From Bacteroides thetaiotaomicron VPI-5482 (GTDB lineage: Bacteria > Bacteroidota > Bacteroidia > Bacteroidales > Bacteroidaceae), in contig NC_004663.1 in NCBI RefSeq assembly GCF_000011065.1, forward strand, positions 2,914,001-2,978,000: a stretch of 64,000 nt of DNA. Reading direction: 5' to 3'. Every line of letters begins with the position of its first letter. Positions within the stretch are counted from its first letter, which is position 1. This document shows positions 1 through 7,846 of the stretch, piece by piece. Position numbers and translations under genes: made by a program. The notes beneath the pieces are model-generated. The model saw nothing but the letters and a program-made list of their open reading frames with translations, had not been told where the DNA came from and made no database searches.

Positions 1-375
1 TAAGACATTGTTCTATAACACTATTATCATCACCAATATAATCATAATTCATATTTTTTATAGCATTTTTCTCGCCTGTCTATCCATATTGAAATTGCAA
101 TCATGATTTCCGGGAGTAAAAATTATTTGTTCATAGACCTTATCTTTATACAATGTTTTAAGTAAACTTCTTATTGAATTCAAAAACTTTGAAGCCAAAA
201 TATATTCTTCTTCACTACCAGAGTAAACAACATCACCTGTAAACACTATATATATGCGATCACATTCTTCATATATCGTTTTGACGGAAGCAACAAGAGA
301 TGAAAACTCACTCAAAATCCAATCAGTGGCACTTTTTATGTGAGAATCTGTAAAGTGTAATATTCCTAATTTCAT
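1..375 (-). pseudogene. Metallophosphoesterase, N-terminal part, frameshifted and cut by window edge
   Basis: Calcineurin-like metallophosphoesterase N-terminus; such enzymes hydrolyse phosphomono- or diesters with two metal ions. Counting from the chosen start, the metal-binding motifs are FTDSH (residues 8-12), GDVVYSG (47-53) and PGNHDCN (88-94). The frame stops at 58-60, only 105 codons in. One frame over, the DNA stays open to base 1 and continues plausibly (KNMNYDYIGDDNSVIEQCL). A single missing base in the run of five T at 66-70 would join the two frames. I start at 375 (MKLGILHF) because a -7 box at 391-398 leaves no room for the ATG at 393. Frameshift or sequencing error cannot be told apart here. 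Family call is firm, substrate unknown. Confidence 0.7.
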
Positions 376-390
376 AAATGACAGTTTTTG

Positions 391-398
391 CAAAGGTA
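391..398 (-). promoter_or_regulatory. -7 promoter box of the metallophosphoesterase
   Basis: Read on the minus strand this is TACCTTTG, matching the Bacteroides -7 consensus TAnnTTTG. It lies about 15 bases before the ATG at 375 and decides that start. Confidence 0.6.
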
Positions 399-629
399 AA
401 AAAACGCCCAGTTTTTACGCCACAAAACTGGAATATTTTTAAGTGCATACATAAAAAATGATACCCCTCCGGACCGCTGTCCTTTGAAGTATCACCATTC
501 GAACAAGAAAAGAAACTTCATCCTGTTTCACAACTGTATGAAGTCATTGCCATGACAAACACCAATACGCAGTTTGGGATTTCCTGCCTCACGGCAGTAG
601 TTTCACCGGTACAAAGCAAAAACATGGAC

Positions 630-983
630 TTATTCTTTCGGCAGCGGATAGCTCTCGGACAGTTTGTCCTCACGTGCCTGCCGTTTTATCTCGTTCTCGT
701 CGAAGTTGTTGCGGATGAACTCGTGCAAGTCCGACTCCTTGTAATATGTCTTGTGATATATCGAATAGAACTTCAACACCCCGTTATTCCGGTATCGTTG
801 CAGCGTGCGTTTGCTGATGCGCAACAACAGGCATACTTCCTGATTGTCGTACAGACGCTCTCCGTTCAGGTAGTTCAGGTGCTTTTCCCTCGTTTCCGCC
901 TTGTCCAGCTTCCGTGAGATGCGGTACAGCTCACCCATGATACGTTCCATCCATGCTTCAAATTCCGTTTTATCTACTAACAT
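630..983 (-). CDS. Helix-turn-helix (excisionase-like) protein
   Basis: A 117-residue protein with a predicted helical N-terminus (residues 1-40) and a MerR/excisionase-type helix-turn-helix at about 43-95, containing the signature NQEVCLLLRISKRTLQRYR. In this family the HTH_17 domain binds DNA in excision, mobilisation or regulation of Bacteroides integrative elements. It is the last gene of a minus-strand group after the primase-helicase, 12 bases downstream, so probably cotranscribed with it. It is a distant paralog of the HTH protein at 3025-3369 and that at 4948-5241. A DNA-binding role is supported by sequence; the exact job (excisionase, replication or transfer control) is inferred. 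Confidence 0.75.
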   Translation of the reverse strand: MLVDKTEFEAWMERIMGELYRISRKLDKAETREKHLNYLNGERLYDNQEVCLLLRISKRTLQRYRNNGVLKFYSIYHKTYYKESDLHEFIRNNFDENEIKRQAREDKLSESYPLPKE

Positions 984-995
984 ACGCTTTCCTCC

Positions 996-3041
996 TTAAA
1001 AGTTCCCGACAACATAATAGCTCTGGTTATCGGATGATTTCAGAATGATTTCTTTCTCACGCATGAACCTGATGTAGCTTTTCGCCGTACGTTCCTTCAC
1101 TTCCAGTATCGACTGGATTTCTTCCGCAAGCTCCACATAAGTAACAAAGCGCCTCCGGCTGAATACCTCTTTGGCCACCGCTACAAGCTCATCCTCTTTG
1201 CGCTTGTCCTTTTCCTCTTTCGGCTTTTCGCCCAGATAGACGTGCATGGCCTTTTCCTTATCCCACGAAAACTGCATGATAGGCACATCCAGCGGACTTC
1301 CATCCCTTACTTTCAGAGCCTTCACCACCGATATGGCCGGATCGCTGTCCTTCTCTATGGAAAGGATTGCCGCAGCCTTCCGCTGCAACTCGCTTCCCAA
1401 GTGTCCCCTCAGCTTCAGCCCGTTGGGGATAAAATGCAGTACCGTAACGATACACGTCTTGTAGATACCGGCCAGCCGGTACAGCTCTTCCACGACGGCT
1501 ATGCTCTCCGCTTCATCGTTGGCGCATTTTATCAAATCCGCAATCCCGTCTATCACCACCAGATGAACACCGCCGTATTGATAATGGTACTTGTCCAAGC
1601 TCTGGATAATGGAAAGCAGGCGTTCTTTCCGGCTCATTCCCGTAAGACAATACGCCTTGAACCATTCCGGCATCGCCTCACGTCCGCATCGCCGCAGCAG
1701 GTTGCTGATATTCTTATACAGCTGTACTTCGCTCTGTTCCGTGTCATAGAACAGTACCGCCTTGTTCCTGCTGTTTTCGTGGAGCGTAACGCCCAGCGCA
1801 TCCACATCCGTTCCGGTGGGACGGATAGCACCGGCAATCAGTGCCGCCACATAGTTGCTTTTTCCCGTGCCTTCTCCGCCGGTGATACAAAGCAGGTTGC
1901 CTTGAGTTCCGAGAGGCACGTCATTTACCGATACGATCATCTGTGCAATGGGAGGCGGGTTGTTGAAATCCACCTCGCAGGATTTCAAAGCCGACATGGT
2001 TTCACTGTATAAGGTTTCCAGATAGTCCAGAAAAAGTTTTATCAAATCCTCACGGCTGTTCCCCAGCATGAAGTAGTCCGATACATCCTTTTCCGTCTTT
2101 GTACCGGCAAGCGGGAGCAACAATCGTTTAATCCCGTATTCCTTCAGCTCCTCTTCACGCTTCGCCGAGCTTTTCAGTCCGGTACTGTCCACATCATAGA
2201 GGAGGATGATATGCTTGAACCGGAACGAAAGCCGGTGTATGACAGCCGCAGGGATAAAAGCCGTTTCCGAATTGAAACAGATCGCATGGAAGCCGTGTGC
2301 CGCCAGGCTCATCACATCCTTTTCCCCGCCTGTGATAAAGAGCAGATCACCCTTTGCCGGCAGCTGCTCCAGCCCGAAACAGTAGTTGTCGCCAAAATCA
2401 CCGGCGTACAGGAACCGCATTTGTGAACACGGACGGTAAACCTTGATATGCTGTTTCCCCATATATCCGAACATCGGTTCATCGACGCTTGTCATGCAGG
2501 AAAAAGGCTTCCTTTCCTGGTTCTCGCTGCTGAACTTCTTCAGCGATACCGTCCGGTACGCTTTCAGAACATTTTCCCCGATTCCCGATTTACCCCAAAA
2601 GGCAAGTTCCGCAGCCGTAAAGGGCTTTTGCACGACAGTATAAGGCCGGACGCTTTTCGCTTTCGGTTCTTCCGATACCACTTCACTCTTTTGGGGGACT
2701 TTGCTATGGCTCACATGATATTCCTCATGTGCGGACAGCCCCAAATGCAGATCGCGGTTTATCATTTCCATGATCTCGACAAACTCTTTAGGCTCCTTGC
2801 AGCTAAGGCCGTTCAGCCTGCCCACCAGTTCAAAGCAGTCCCCTGAATAATCCTCGTTCCCGAAATCCTTCATTTTAAACACACCGGCCTTGCGTTCGTA
2901 ATAAATATTGCACGAAGCCTTCGTATCCTTATAAAAAGGGTTCAGGAAGTTCTTTCCCACCTTGAAGTCCACCGGCAGGTAATAGCGGAATACGGAAATG
3001 CCCTTTTCCGTCATTTTCAGTATATCATCCTTTCTTATCAT
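996..3041 (-). CDS. Primase-helicase (Toprim plus RecA-like ATPase) of a mobile element
   Basis: A 681-residue protein combining replication domains. The first 90 residues resemble a CHC2-type primase region but lack an obvious cysteine zinc knuckle. A Toprim-like domain follows, with GGEKDV near residue 237 and DVDSTG near 284. A RecA/DnaB-like ATPase has Walker A GGEGTGKSN near 387 and a Walker B-like LVVIDG near 494. The C-terminal 70 residues look like a winged helix. Such proteins start or sustain replication of mobilizable Bacteroides elements (the NBU primase is an analogue by knowledge, not by alignment). It overlaps the upstream HTH gene by 17 bases, which suggests translational coupling. 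It appears intact, although the neighbouring integrase is not. Priming versus unwinding activity cannot be settled from sequence. Confidence 0.75.
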   Translation of the reverse strand: MIRKDDILKMTEKGISVFRYYLPVDFKVGKNFLNPFYKDTKASCNIYYERKAGVFKMKDFGNEDYSGDCFELVGRLNGLSCKEPKEFVEIMEMINRDLHLGLSAHEEYHVSHSKVPQKSEVVSEEPKAKSVRPYTVVQKPFTAAELAFWGKSGIGENVLKAYRTVSLKKFSSENQERKPFSCMTSVDEPMFGYMGKQHIKVYRPCSQMRFLYAGDFGDNYCFGLEQLPAKGDLLFITGGEKDVMSLAAHGFHAICFNSETAFIPAAVIHRLSFRFKHIILLYDVDSTGLKSSAKREEELKEYGIKRLLLPLAGTKTEKDVSDYFMLGNSREDLIKLFLDYLETLYSETMSALKSCEVDFNNPPPIAQMIVSVNDVPLGTQGNLLCITGGEGTGKSNYVAALIAGAIRPTGTDVDALGVTLHENSRNKAVLFYDTEQSEVQLYKNISNLLRRCGREAMPEWFKAYCLTGMSRKERLLSIIQSLDKYHYQYGGVHLVVIDGIADLIKCANDEAESIAVVEELYRLAGIYKTCIVTVLHFIPNGLKLRGHLGSELQRKAAAILSIEKDSDPAISVVKALKVRDGSPLDVPIMQFSWDKEKAMHVYLGEKPKEEKDKRKEDELVAVAKEVFSRRRFVTYVELAEEIQSILEVKERTAKSYIRFMREKEIILKSSDNQSYYVVGNF

Positions 3042-3369
3042 TGCCGGTTCTCGTTAGGTAGTTCTTGCGAAAATCCTCCAATGTTTGAGGCTTGCACCGA
3101 ATGGTACGCTCTTCCAGACAGCGTTCGACCTCCGACAGCTTGTACATACACCGTCCACGCAGCATGGAGTAGCTGATCAGGTTTTCATCCCTCAGGCGTT
3201 GCAATGTACGTGTACTGATCCCTAAAGCTTCCGCCAGTTGGTTGCTGTCCAGCCAAGTCTCCTTTTTTTCTTCCGAAGGCAGCTGCGCTTCGGCTACATA
3301 CCCGGCGATTTTTTCAATCTTCCCTACAAGCGCTTTATACGCTTCACTTTCAAATGTAATAACTTCCAT
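3025..3369 (-). CDS. Helix-turn-helix protein, first gene of the primase operon
   Basis: A DNA-binding protein of about 114 residues. The chosen start is the ATG at 3369 (MEVITFESEAYKAL), which is where such small HTH proteins usually begin; an in-frame ATG 30 bases upstream would add MQQTLKIKFV. The helix-turn-helix is at about residues 42-90, with LAEALGISTRTLQRLRDE, and belongs to the MerR/excisionase-like HTH_17 group. The stop overlaps the primase-helicase start. Together with the HTH at 630-983 it frames the primase, a layout typical of Bacteroides mobilizable elements. A role in excision or operon control is inferred. Confidence 0.7.
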   Translation of the reverse strand: MEVITFESEAYKALVGKIEKIAGYVAEAQLPSEEKKETWLDSNQLAEALGISTRTLQRLRDENLISYSMLRGRCMYKLSEVERCLEERTIRCKPQTLEDFRKNYLTRTGNDKKG

Positions 3370-3551
3370 AACAAACTTAATTTTTAATGTTTGCTGCAAA
3401 AGAATAACAATAAAAGGCAGCGCATGGGATACTATACGTGTACTACACCATGATTTTTTCGGTTCAGCGAAAAAGGAGGGGGAACCACTTCACATAAACG
3501 GCGGTATCGAGGCGGACGGAAAGGCTGTAGGACTGATGCAACATCCGCCCG

Positions 3552-3597
3552 GTGCAAGGGGCAAACCTATCCATATATATAGGTTCGCCCCTTGCAC
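3552..3597. terminator. Strong hairpin, likely intrinsic terminator
   Basis: Two 19-base arms (3552-3570 and 3579-3597) pair almost perfectly around an 8-base AT loop; the stem begins GTGCAAGGGGC. A T run follows at 3605-3612, so it can end plus-strand transcription. It sits between the primase operon and the noncoding transcript at 3671. Confidence 0.6.
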
Positions 3598-3632
3598 TAG
3601 GGATCTTTTTTTAAAGATTTAATAATCAAATG

Positions 3633-3664
3633 TTTGGAAAATAAAAAGTAATGCTCTATCTTTG
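3633..3664 (+). promoter_or_regulatory. Bacteroides-type promoter of ncRNA candidate 1
   Basis: TTTG at 3633-3636 and TATCTTTG at 3657-3664 are separated by 20 bases and match the Bacteroides -33/-7 consensus. No sizeable reading frame begins downstream before the terminator at 3844-3876. Confidence 0.65.
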
Positions 3665-3670
3665 CGGCAT

Positions 3671-3885
3671 CAGAGAACGGCTGACAAACGAATGCCTCTC
3701 ACTGACAACAAGCGTTCCTATAAATCGTTACTAATTCGTTACGGTACAATTTTTTAAGGTTTACAAGAGCTTATAAATCAAAGATATAGACCGCTACGGT
3801 GAAAGCCCCAGCTGGATCACTGAAAACAAAAGAAAAATCAAGCAAATCCCTGATAATCAAGTATTATCGGGGATTTCTTTTTTTT
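3671..3885 (+). ncRNA. Noncoding RNA candidate 1 (upstream of broken integrase)
   Basis: About 215 bases lie between a good promoter (3633-3664) and a strong terminator. The terminator arms are 3844-3857 and 3863-3876, pairing AAATCCCTGATAAT with ATTATCGGGGATTT, followed by a T run. I see no convincing open frame. Just before the terminator is a block reading AGCCCCAGCTGGATCACT then GAAAA. A near copy (AATCCCAGGCGAATCACT then AAAA) stands in the same position in the candidate at 22477-22659, so the two probably belong to one RNA family. It could be a trans-acting small RNA, a leader controlling the integrase, or an element-borne regulator. Transcription is inferred only from signals in the DNA. 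Confidence 0.5.
3844..3876 (+). terminator. Intrinsic terminator of ncRNA candidate 1
   Basis: A 14-bp stem with one G-T pair and a 5-base loop is followed by an almost pure T run at 3878-3885. Confidence 0.7.
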
Positions 3886-4005
3886 GGCAGGTAGCAGAAA
3901 ATAGCCGTTTCAAGCATATTATCGGTGGATAAATCGTGGGACTAAAATTTAATCGAAAAAAGTCCCACGAATTTGCATCTTTCTCGCTGATTCATAGCTT
4001 TTTGC

Positions 4006-4921
4006 ATGGTCGTACTTTGGAAGAGAATAATTAAAGAACGGTGAAGCACTCGTATGCATGAGAATCACCGTAAATGGCTGTATAGTAGACATTTCTATCA
4101 AAAGAAGCTGTCCTGTAGACCTATGGAATCAGGCTAAAGAGAATTCAAAAGGCAAAGACCGTATGTCGGTGGAACCGAACCACTACTTAGAAATCACACG
4201 TTCCCACGTACATCAAATTTATAGAGAACTGGAAACTTCCGGCAAGGTTATCACTGTTGATCTTGTTAGAAAACCGTATTATGATGTGGACGAAGATAAC
4301 AAAACGCTATTACAGGTATTCAGGGAGCATAACGAACAAAGCCGCAAGCTAATCGGTAAAGACTTTATTAGTAAAACCGTTCAACGGTATGAAACCACTA
4401 CCCGATATTTGGAGGAATTCATTAAGAAAGAATATCAGTTATCGGATATTGCCCTGAACAACTTGGAAGCCAACTTCATTTCTAAGTTCGATGCTTTCTT
4501 GAAGATTGAAAAAGGTTGTGCGCAGAACTCCGCTATCACCCGATTAAAGAACTTAAAGAAGATTATCCGCATTGCCTTGGAAAATGACTGGATAAAGAAA
4601 GATCCATTCGCTTACTATCGTTTCAAACTGAAAGAAACATATCCTGAATTTCTGACAATGGACGAGATTAAAATCATTCTCGCTAAAGAGTTCACAATTA
4701 AACGAGTAGAACAGGTACGAGACGTTTTCATTTTTTGCAGTTATACCGGTTTGGCGTTCAGCGATGTGAAAGACTTATCACCTGAACACTTGCTAAAAGA
4801 CAATAAAGGAGAACTTTGGATAAAAATCTTCCTCTCATTTCATTCGAGCGTATTTTCATCTAAAAACTTGCACAGACTAAATACTTCACTGGCAAAGTCA
4901 ATGATTCAAATTAAATTCTGA
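4006..4921 (+). pseudogene. Tyrosine recombinase (integrase), decayed at both ends
   Basis: Remnant of a Bacteroides site-specific tyrosine integrase, which normally has about 400 residues. The open frame from 4058 gives 287 codons. Upstream, the same frame still reads LKNGEALVC before MRITVNG, the usual arm-binding domain, but is cut by TAA at 4028-4030. A short ATG frame at 4006 (MVVLWKRIIKER) looks like the displaced true N-terminus, so a frameshift lies near 4025-4040. The core-binding domain is present to about codon 190, and box I appears as CSYTGLAFSDV. Homology stops near 4828 (GELWIKI). The following 30 residues are unrelated, so the HxxR region and nucleophilic tyrosine are lost and it cannot be active. 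It marks one end of a degraded integrative element. Confidence 0.8.
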
Positions 4922-4947
4922 AAAAAAATGTTCTCAGGGCTAGCAGG

Positions 4948-5241
4948 TTATTCTTTCCAACCTTCAAAGTAATGCTTTTGGAGCAACTTATCAATATCAC
5001 TTTGACGATAGATGATTTTACCTTTTATCTGGATAAAGGGGATTAGCCCCGTATCTCGCCATTCCTGCAAGGTTCGTAGACTGACATTCAGTTTCTTGGA
5101 AACCTCATTATTAGAAAGAAAACGTTCCCCGTTCAAGTGTGGCTTGTAGTGCTTTACAATAGATTCAATGCCGTCCAGCATCGAATCGAGCGAAGAAATA
5201 AATTCTTTGATTTGTAGGGTATCTTTATTTATTAGTTCCAT
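4948..5241 (-). CDS. Helix-turn-helix protein (excisionase-like)
   Basis: A 97-residue DNA-binding protein. Residues 1-35 are helical and acidic; residues 40-90 carry an HTH_17-type domain with NNEVSKKLNVSLRTLQEWRDTG. This family accompanies integrases and mobilisation genes in Bacteroides. It lies 53 bases downstream of the DUF3876-type gene on the same strand, so the two are probably one transcript. It converges on the broken integrase 27 bases away. A role in excision or in regulating the lost element is an inference. Confidence 0.7.
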   Translation of the reverse strand: MELINKDTLQIKEFISSLDSMLDGIESIVKHYKPHLNGERFLSNNEVSKKLNVSLRTLQEWRDTGLIPFIQIKGKIIYRQSDIDKLLQKHYFEGWKE

Positions 5242-5294
5242 GACTGAAAGATTGTTTTATTGAAATATTGATTTCAAGATCTCTAGATAGCAGG

Positions 5295-5588
5295 CTAGTT
5301 GCGCAGATAGTCCCCCAATGATGAGATGCTAAGTACATCTTTTGCCGGGTCATAATCTACAGAGAGCCGTTTGGATGCAGTGGCAATAAAATACTGGCTA
5401 CCATCTTGCTGTATCTCATAAGTAGCGGGTGAAGCCTGCTTGGTGGTTTCCGATACATATACAATAGAAAGGAGATATTCTTTACCGTTCCGGTAGATGA
5501 TAACCGTAGGATTCAGATTAACGCTTTCCCATGTGCCGACAATGGAAAACAGATTGAAGGATGGATAATCTTCATTAGTTCTTTTCAT
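5295..5588 (-). CDS. DUF3876-type small protein
   Basis: A 97-residue protein without signal peptide or membrane segment. It reads as a small beta-rich domain with GTWESVNLNPTV near residue 17, and a mid-region (TTKQASPATYEI) and C-terminus (LSISSLGDYLRN) that I recognise from DUF3876 proteins of Bacteroides conjugative elements. No function is established for that family as far as I know. Its partner downstream is the HTH gene at 4948-5241. The assignment is from memory of the pattern and should be checked by profile search. Confidence 0.55.
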   Translation of the reverse strand: MKRTNEDYPSFNLFSIVGTWESVNLNPTVIIYRNGKEYLLSIVYVSETTKQASPATYEIQQDGSQYFIATASKRLSVDYDPAKDVLSISSLGDYLRN

Positions 5589-5703
5589 AAGACATGATTT
5601 GTTTGGGTGATAGTTTCCCCAATAACACTTAAATCTTCATGATAAATATCATGAGCACACTCCAAATTTTACTATATTGCAACAATTTATAAATGTAGTC
5701 AGC

Positions 5704-5808
5704 ATGAAGTTCAAAGACCTTTCAATTACGATCCATACAAATAAAGTAAAGGAATGCATAGATTTCTACACCGAATATTTTAAAGCTATGTCAGCTTTTG
5801 ATTTATAG
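5704..5808 (+). pseudogene. N-terminal stump of a VOC/glyoxalase-family protein
   Basis: A 34-codon frame starting MKFKDLSITIHTNKVKECID and continuing FYTEYFKA matches the opening beta-alpha unit of small vicinal-oxygen-chelate (glyoxalase/bleomycin-resistance type) proteins of about 120 residues. It then diverges and stops at 5808. No continuation is visible in the other frames before the AraC gene at 5867. It is one of several gene stumps in 5.7-12 kb. Confidence 0.6.
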
Positions 5809-5866
5809 TGAGAGATAGCCGATATATAAAGTTGATAAAGTAATAATCTAAGTTAGCACTCGTAAT

Positions 5867-6682
5867 TTGAAATTGGAATACAACATAAGAAGCCTGTACA
5901 CTCCAGTACAGCCAGCAGTAATAGGAACTAATGGCGAGGTCTCATATATTGAGTTGCCACCTGACGCACAACTACAAGACTTTATTTATTGTTATTGGAA
6001 TCTAAAGACTATTAAGCCACTAGATGATATATACAATTATCGTGTAGTTGCTGATGGGTGTATTGATATCGTTTTTAATTGTACAAATTATGATGAAACA
6101 TATATAATGGGGTACTGCAATTCTTTTGTGAAGATTGGCATTGATAAAGAATTCAATTATTTCGGAATACGGTTTCTTCCGGGTATATTTCCGTCACTAT
6201 TTAATATAGATGCGTCAGAATTAAGCAACCATTACGAACGTTTAAATACCGTGCAACCTTGTATATACAATGTAATTCAACAATCGAAAGATAGATGCTT
6301 ATGCCTTCAGGATTTGTGCGATGAACTCAATATCTATTTTATTAAGCACATAAATAAAATAGATAAACCTTTTGATAATAGATTTTTCTGTGCATTAGAA
6401 ACTATTTTAAAAAGCAAAGGATCGATTATTATTGAGAAAGATTTGAATGATGGAATAAGTAGTCGTCATTTACAACGACTTTTTAATTTTTACATAGGAG
6501 ATACAGCCAAGTCTTTTTGCCGAATTGTTCGTTTTCAAAATCTTTTAAAGATTGACCCTTCAGTTAAATTAATAAAATCCGAAAAATCATATTATGATTT
6601 TGGTTACTATGACCAAACTCATTTCATAAAAGAGTTTAAATTATTTTACGGTAAAACGCCCTTAAAGATCGCTGCTGAATAA
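5867..6682 (+). CDS. AraC-family transcriptional regulator with TTG start
   Basis: A 271-residue regulator. The N-terminal about 150 residues form a DUF6597-like sensor domain (PPDAQLQDFIYCYWNL, then RVVADGCIDIVFN). The C-terminal about 90 residues are an AraC double helix-turn-helix, with SSRHLQRLFNFYIG and DFGYYDQTHFIKEFKLFYG. The only usable start is TTG at 5867, since an in-frame TAA lies at 5849-5851 and the next ATG falls inside the sensor domain. This could mean real TTG initiation or a lost N-terminal codon. Such regulators in Bacteroides often control an adjacent small detoxification gene; here the neighbouring VOC gene is a stump upstream. The family is clear, the targets are unknown. 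Confidence 0.8.
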   Translation: MKLEYNIRSLYTPVQPAVIGTNGEVSYIELPPDAQLQDFIYCYWNLKTIKPLDDIYNYRVVADGCIDIVFNCTNYDETYIMGYCNSFVKIGIDKEFNYFGIRFLPGIFPSLFNIDASELSNHYERLNTVQPCIYNVIQQSKDRCLCLQDLCDELNIYFIKHINKIDKPFDNRFFCALETILKSKGSIIIEKDLNDGISSRHLQRLFNFYIGDTAKSFCRIVRFQNLLKIDPSVKLIKSEKSYYDFGYYDQTHFIKEFKLFYGKTPLKIAAE

Positions 6683-6733
6683 AATGTCCGATTTTTCCTA
6701 TTTTTGAAAAACTCTATGTTTTAACTTCGCGGC

Positions 6734-6835
6734 ATGGAATTACATAGCATAAAGCAACTGTCAATACTTTATGTAATAACCAGTAAAGATGAAGTTAAAT
6801 ATAACCAGCGATTTAATAAATCGCTAAAAATATAA
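6734..6835 (+). CDS. Very short open frame, possible gene remnant
   Basis: A 33-codon frame beginning MELHSIKQLSILYVITSKDE. It follows a plausible promoter (a TTTTTG near 6700 and TAACTTCG at 6723-6730) and precedes the SH3-like gene. I do not recognise it. It could be a stump like its neighbours, a leader peptide, or chance. Confidence 0.2.
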   Translation: MELHSIKQLSILYVITSKDEVKYNQRFNKSLKI

Positions 6836-6869
6836 AAGCAACTATTGAAAACAACTTAATAACAAGATA

Positions 6870-7262
6870 ATGAAATATTTATATAAATATATTGTTGTGT
6901 GCAAATGGGTTGAAAGCTATAAAAATCCTATTATATTAAAGAAAGATGAAAAAGTTGTAGTCAATTTAGCTATAAAAGAAACTGATCCAGAATGGGTAAA
7001 TTGGGTTTGGTGCATAGCGGGCAATGGAATGACAGGTTGGGTACCTATACAAATTTTGAACGTATGTGAGACCTTACCGAATGAATGGCAAATAGCTATT
7101 GCATTAGAAGACTATTCTGCTTATGAGTTACCAGTAAATCAAGACGAGATAGTAATCGGCTCAAGATACCTAAATGGTTGGTTATGGTGTCGAAAAGAAA
7201 ATTCAACCAAGGAAGGTTGGGTACCGATTAGATGTTTAAAGCGATCTATTGAATCATTGTAG
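6870..7262 (+). CDS. SH3-like domain protein
   Basis: A 130-residue cytosolic protein made of two tandem SH3-like (variant SH3_2/SH3_3) repeats. The first is at about residues 5-60 (VNWVWCIAGNGMTGWVPIQIL), the second at about 70-125 (LNGWLWCRKENSTKEGWVPI). Each ends in the GWVP signature of bacterial SH3 folds. There is no signal peptide, which argues against a cell-wall role and for a small intracellular binding protein. It lies 77 bases before the TfoX-domain gene on the same strand. Function unknown. Confidence 0.65.
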   Translation: MKYLYKYIVVCKWVESYKNPIILKKDEKVVVNLAIKETDPEWVNWVWCIAGNGMTGWVPIQILNVCETLPNEWQIAIALEDYSAYELPVNQDEIVIGSRYLNGWLWCRKENSTKEGWVPIRCLKRSIESL

Positions 7263-7338
7263 AATAAGTATTGCCGAAATGATAAAATATTACCGAATTT
7301 GTAGAAAGAAGATATATATTACGTAATCCATAGTAAAA

Positions 7339-7611
7339 ATGAAATCAAAAATAGACAACAATTTAAGAAATGCGAAGAATATAGGTGCAACAATCGAGAA
7401 ATACCTTAATGAAATTGGTATATTCACTTTAGCCGATCTTGCAGAAACAACATCTGTCAAAGCTTTTATAAAGATACGTGAACAACATCCTGAAAAGACT
7501 ATACCTGTGTGCTATTATCTCTATTCTTTAGAAGGAGCTCTATTAAACTTACATTGGAATGATATTCCATCAGAATTAAAAAAAGAACTAAAAGATAAAA
7601 TTCAGGATTAA
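7339..7611 (+). CDS. TfoX C-terminal domain protein
   Basis: A 90-residue protein matching the TfoX/Sxy C-terminal domain almost end to end: a helix-hairpin-helix-like opening (LRNAKNIGATIEKYLNEIGI), TLADLAE near residue 36, and the family's YSLEGALLNLHWNDIP near residue 65. Full-length TfoX proteins, which regulate competence in gammaproteobacteria, have an extra N-terminal domain that is absent here. Stand-alone C-terminal versions are common in accessory regions and have no settled function. It is an intact frame between an SH3-like gene and a GNAT remnant. Confidence 0.75.
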   Translation: MKSKIDNNLRNAKNIGATIEKYLNEIGIFTLADLAETTSVKAFIKIREQHPEKTIPVCYYLYSLEGALLNLHWNDIPSELKKELKDKIQD

Positions 7612-7747
7612 CTATTAGAACAAATTTGATTAATGATTAGGCTATTAAAAAAATTAGCAGATTGATTCATTTTTACACTTATTAATATGACATATGAGAT
7701 TACCTTTGCAAAAAACAATAAGTACATTAAAATGATACGATTACAAA

Positions 7748-7846
7748 ATAAAAACAGGTTTTGAAAAGGAAGCCATTATTAAGTCCTCAGTTATAAAAGA
7801 GGGACAAATAGTTGATGAACATTTATATAGTATTAGGAAAAAATGA
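7748..7846 (+). pseudogene. C-terminal stump of a GNAT acetyltransferase
   Basis: A 32-codon open stretch ending at TGA 7844-7846, which overlaps the ATG of the next gene. It reads IKTGFEKEAIIKSS and then GQIVDEHLYSIRKK. This is the last beta strand region of a RimJ/RimL-type GNAT (usual pattern: GF.kEg, then VDe..y.i). The acetyl-CoA binding loop and everything before it are missing, and a stop lies at 7733-7735. It is the relic of a deletion. Confidence 0.5.

Noticed and set aside
552..917. A 121-codon plus-strand frame near the left end
   Set aside because: It overlaps the HTH gene at 630-983 on the other strand and shows no family features.
1242..2012. A 256-codon plus-strand frame opposite the primase-helicase
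   Set aside because: It lies fully antisense to a gene with clear Toprim and Walker motifs, has no recognisable domains and no promoter, so it is a shadow.
3655..3666. CTnDOT-like attachment core (GTANNTTTGC) at CTATCTTTGC
   Set aside because: The first base does not fit and the sequence is explained by a promoter -7 box with a correctly spaced -33 box.
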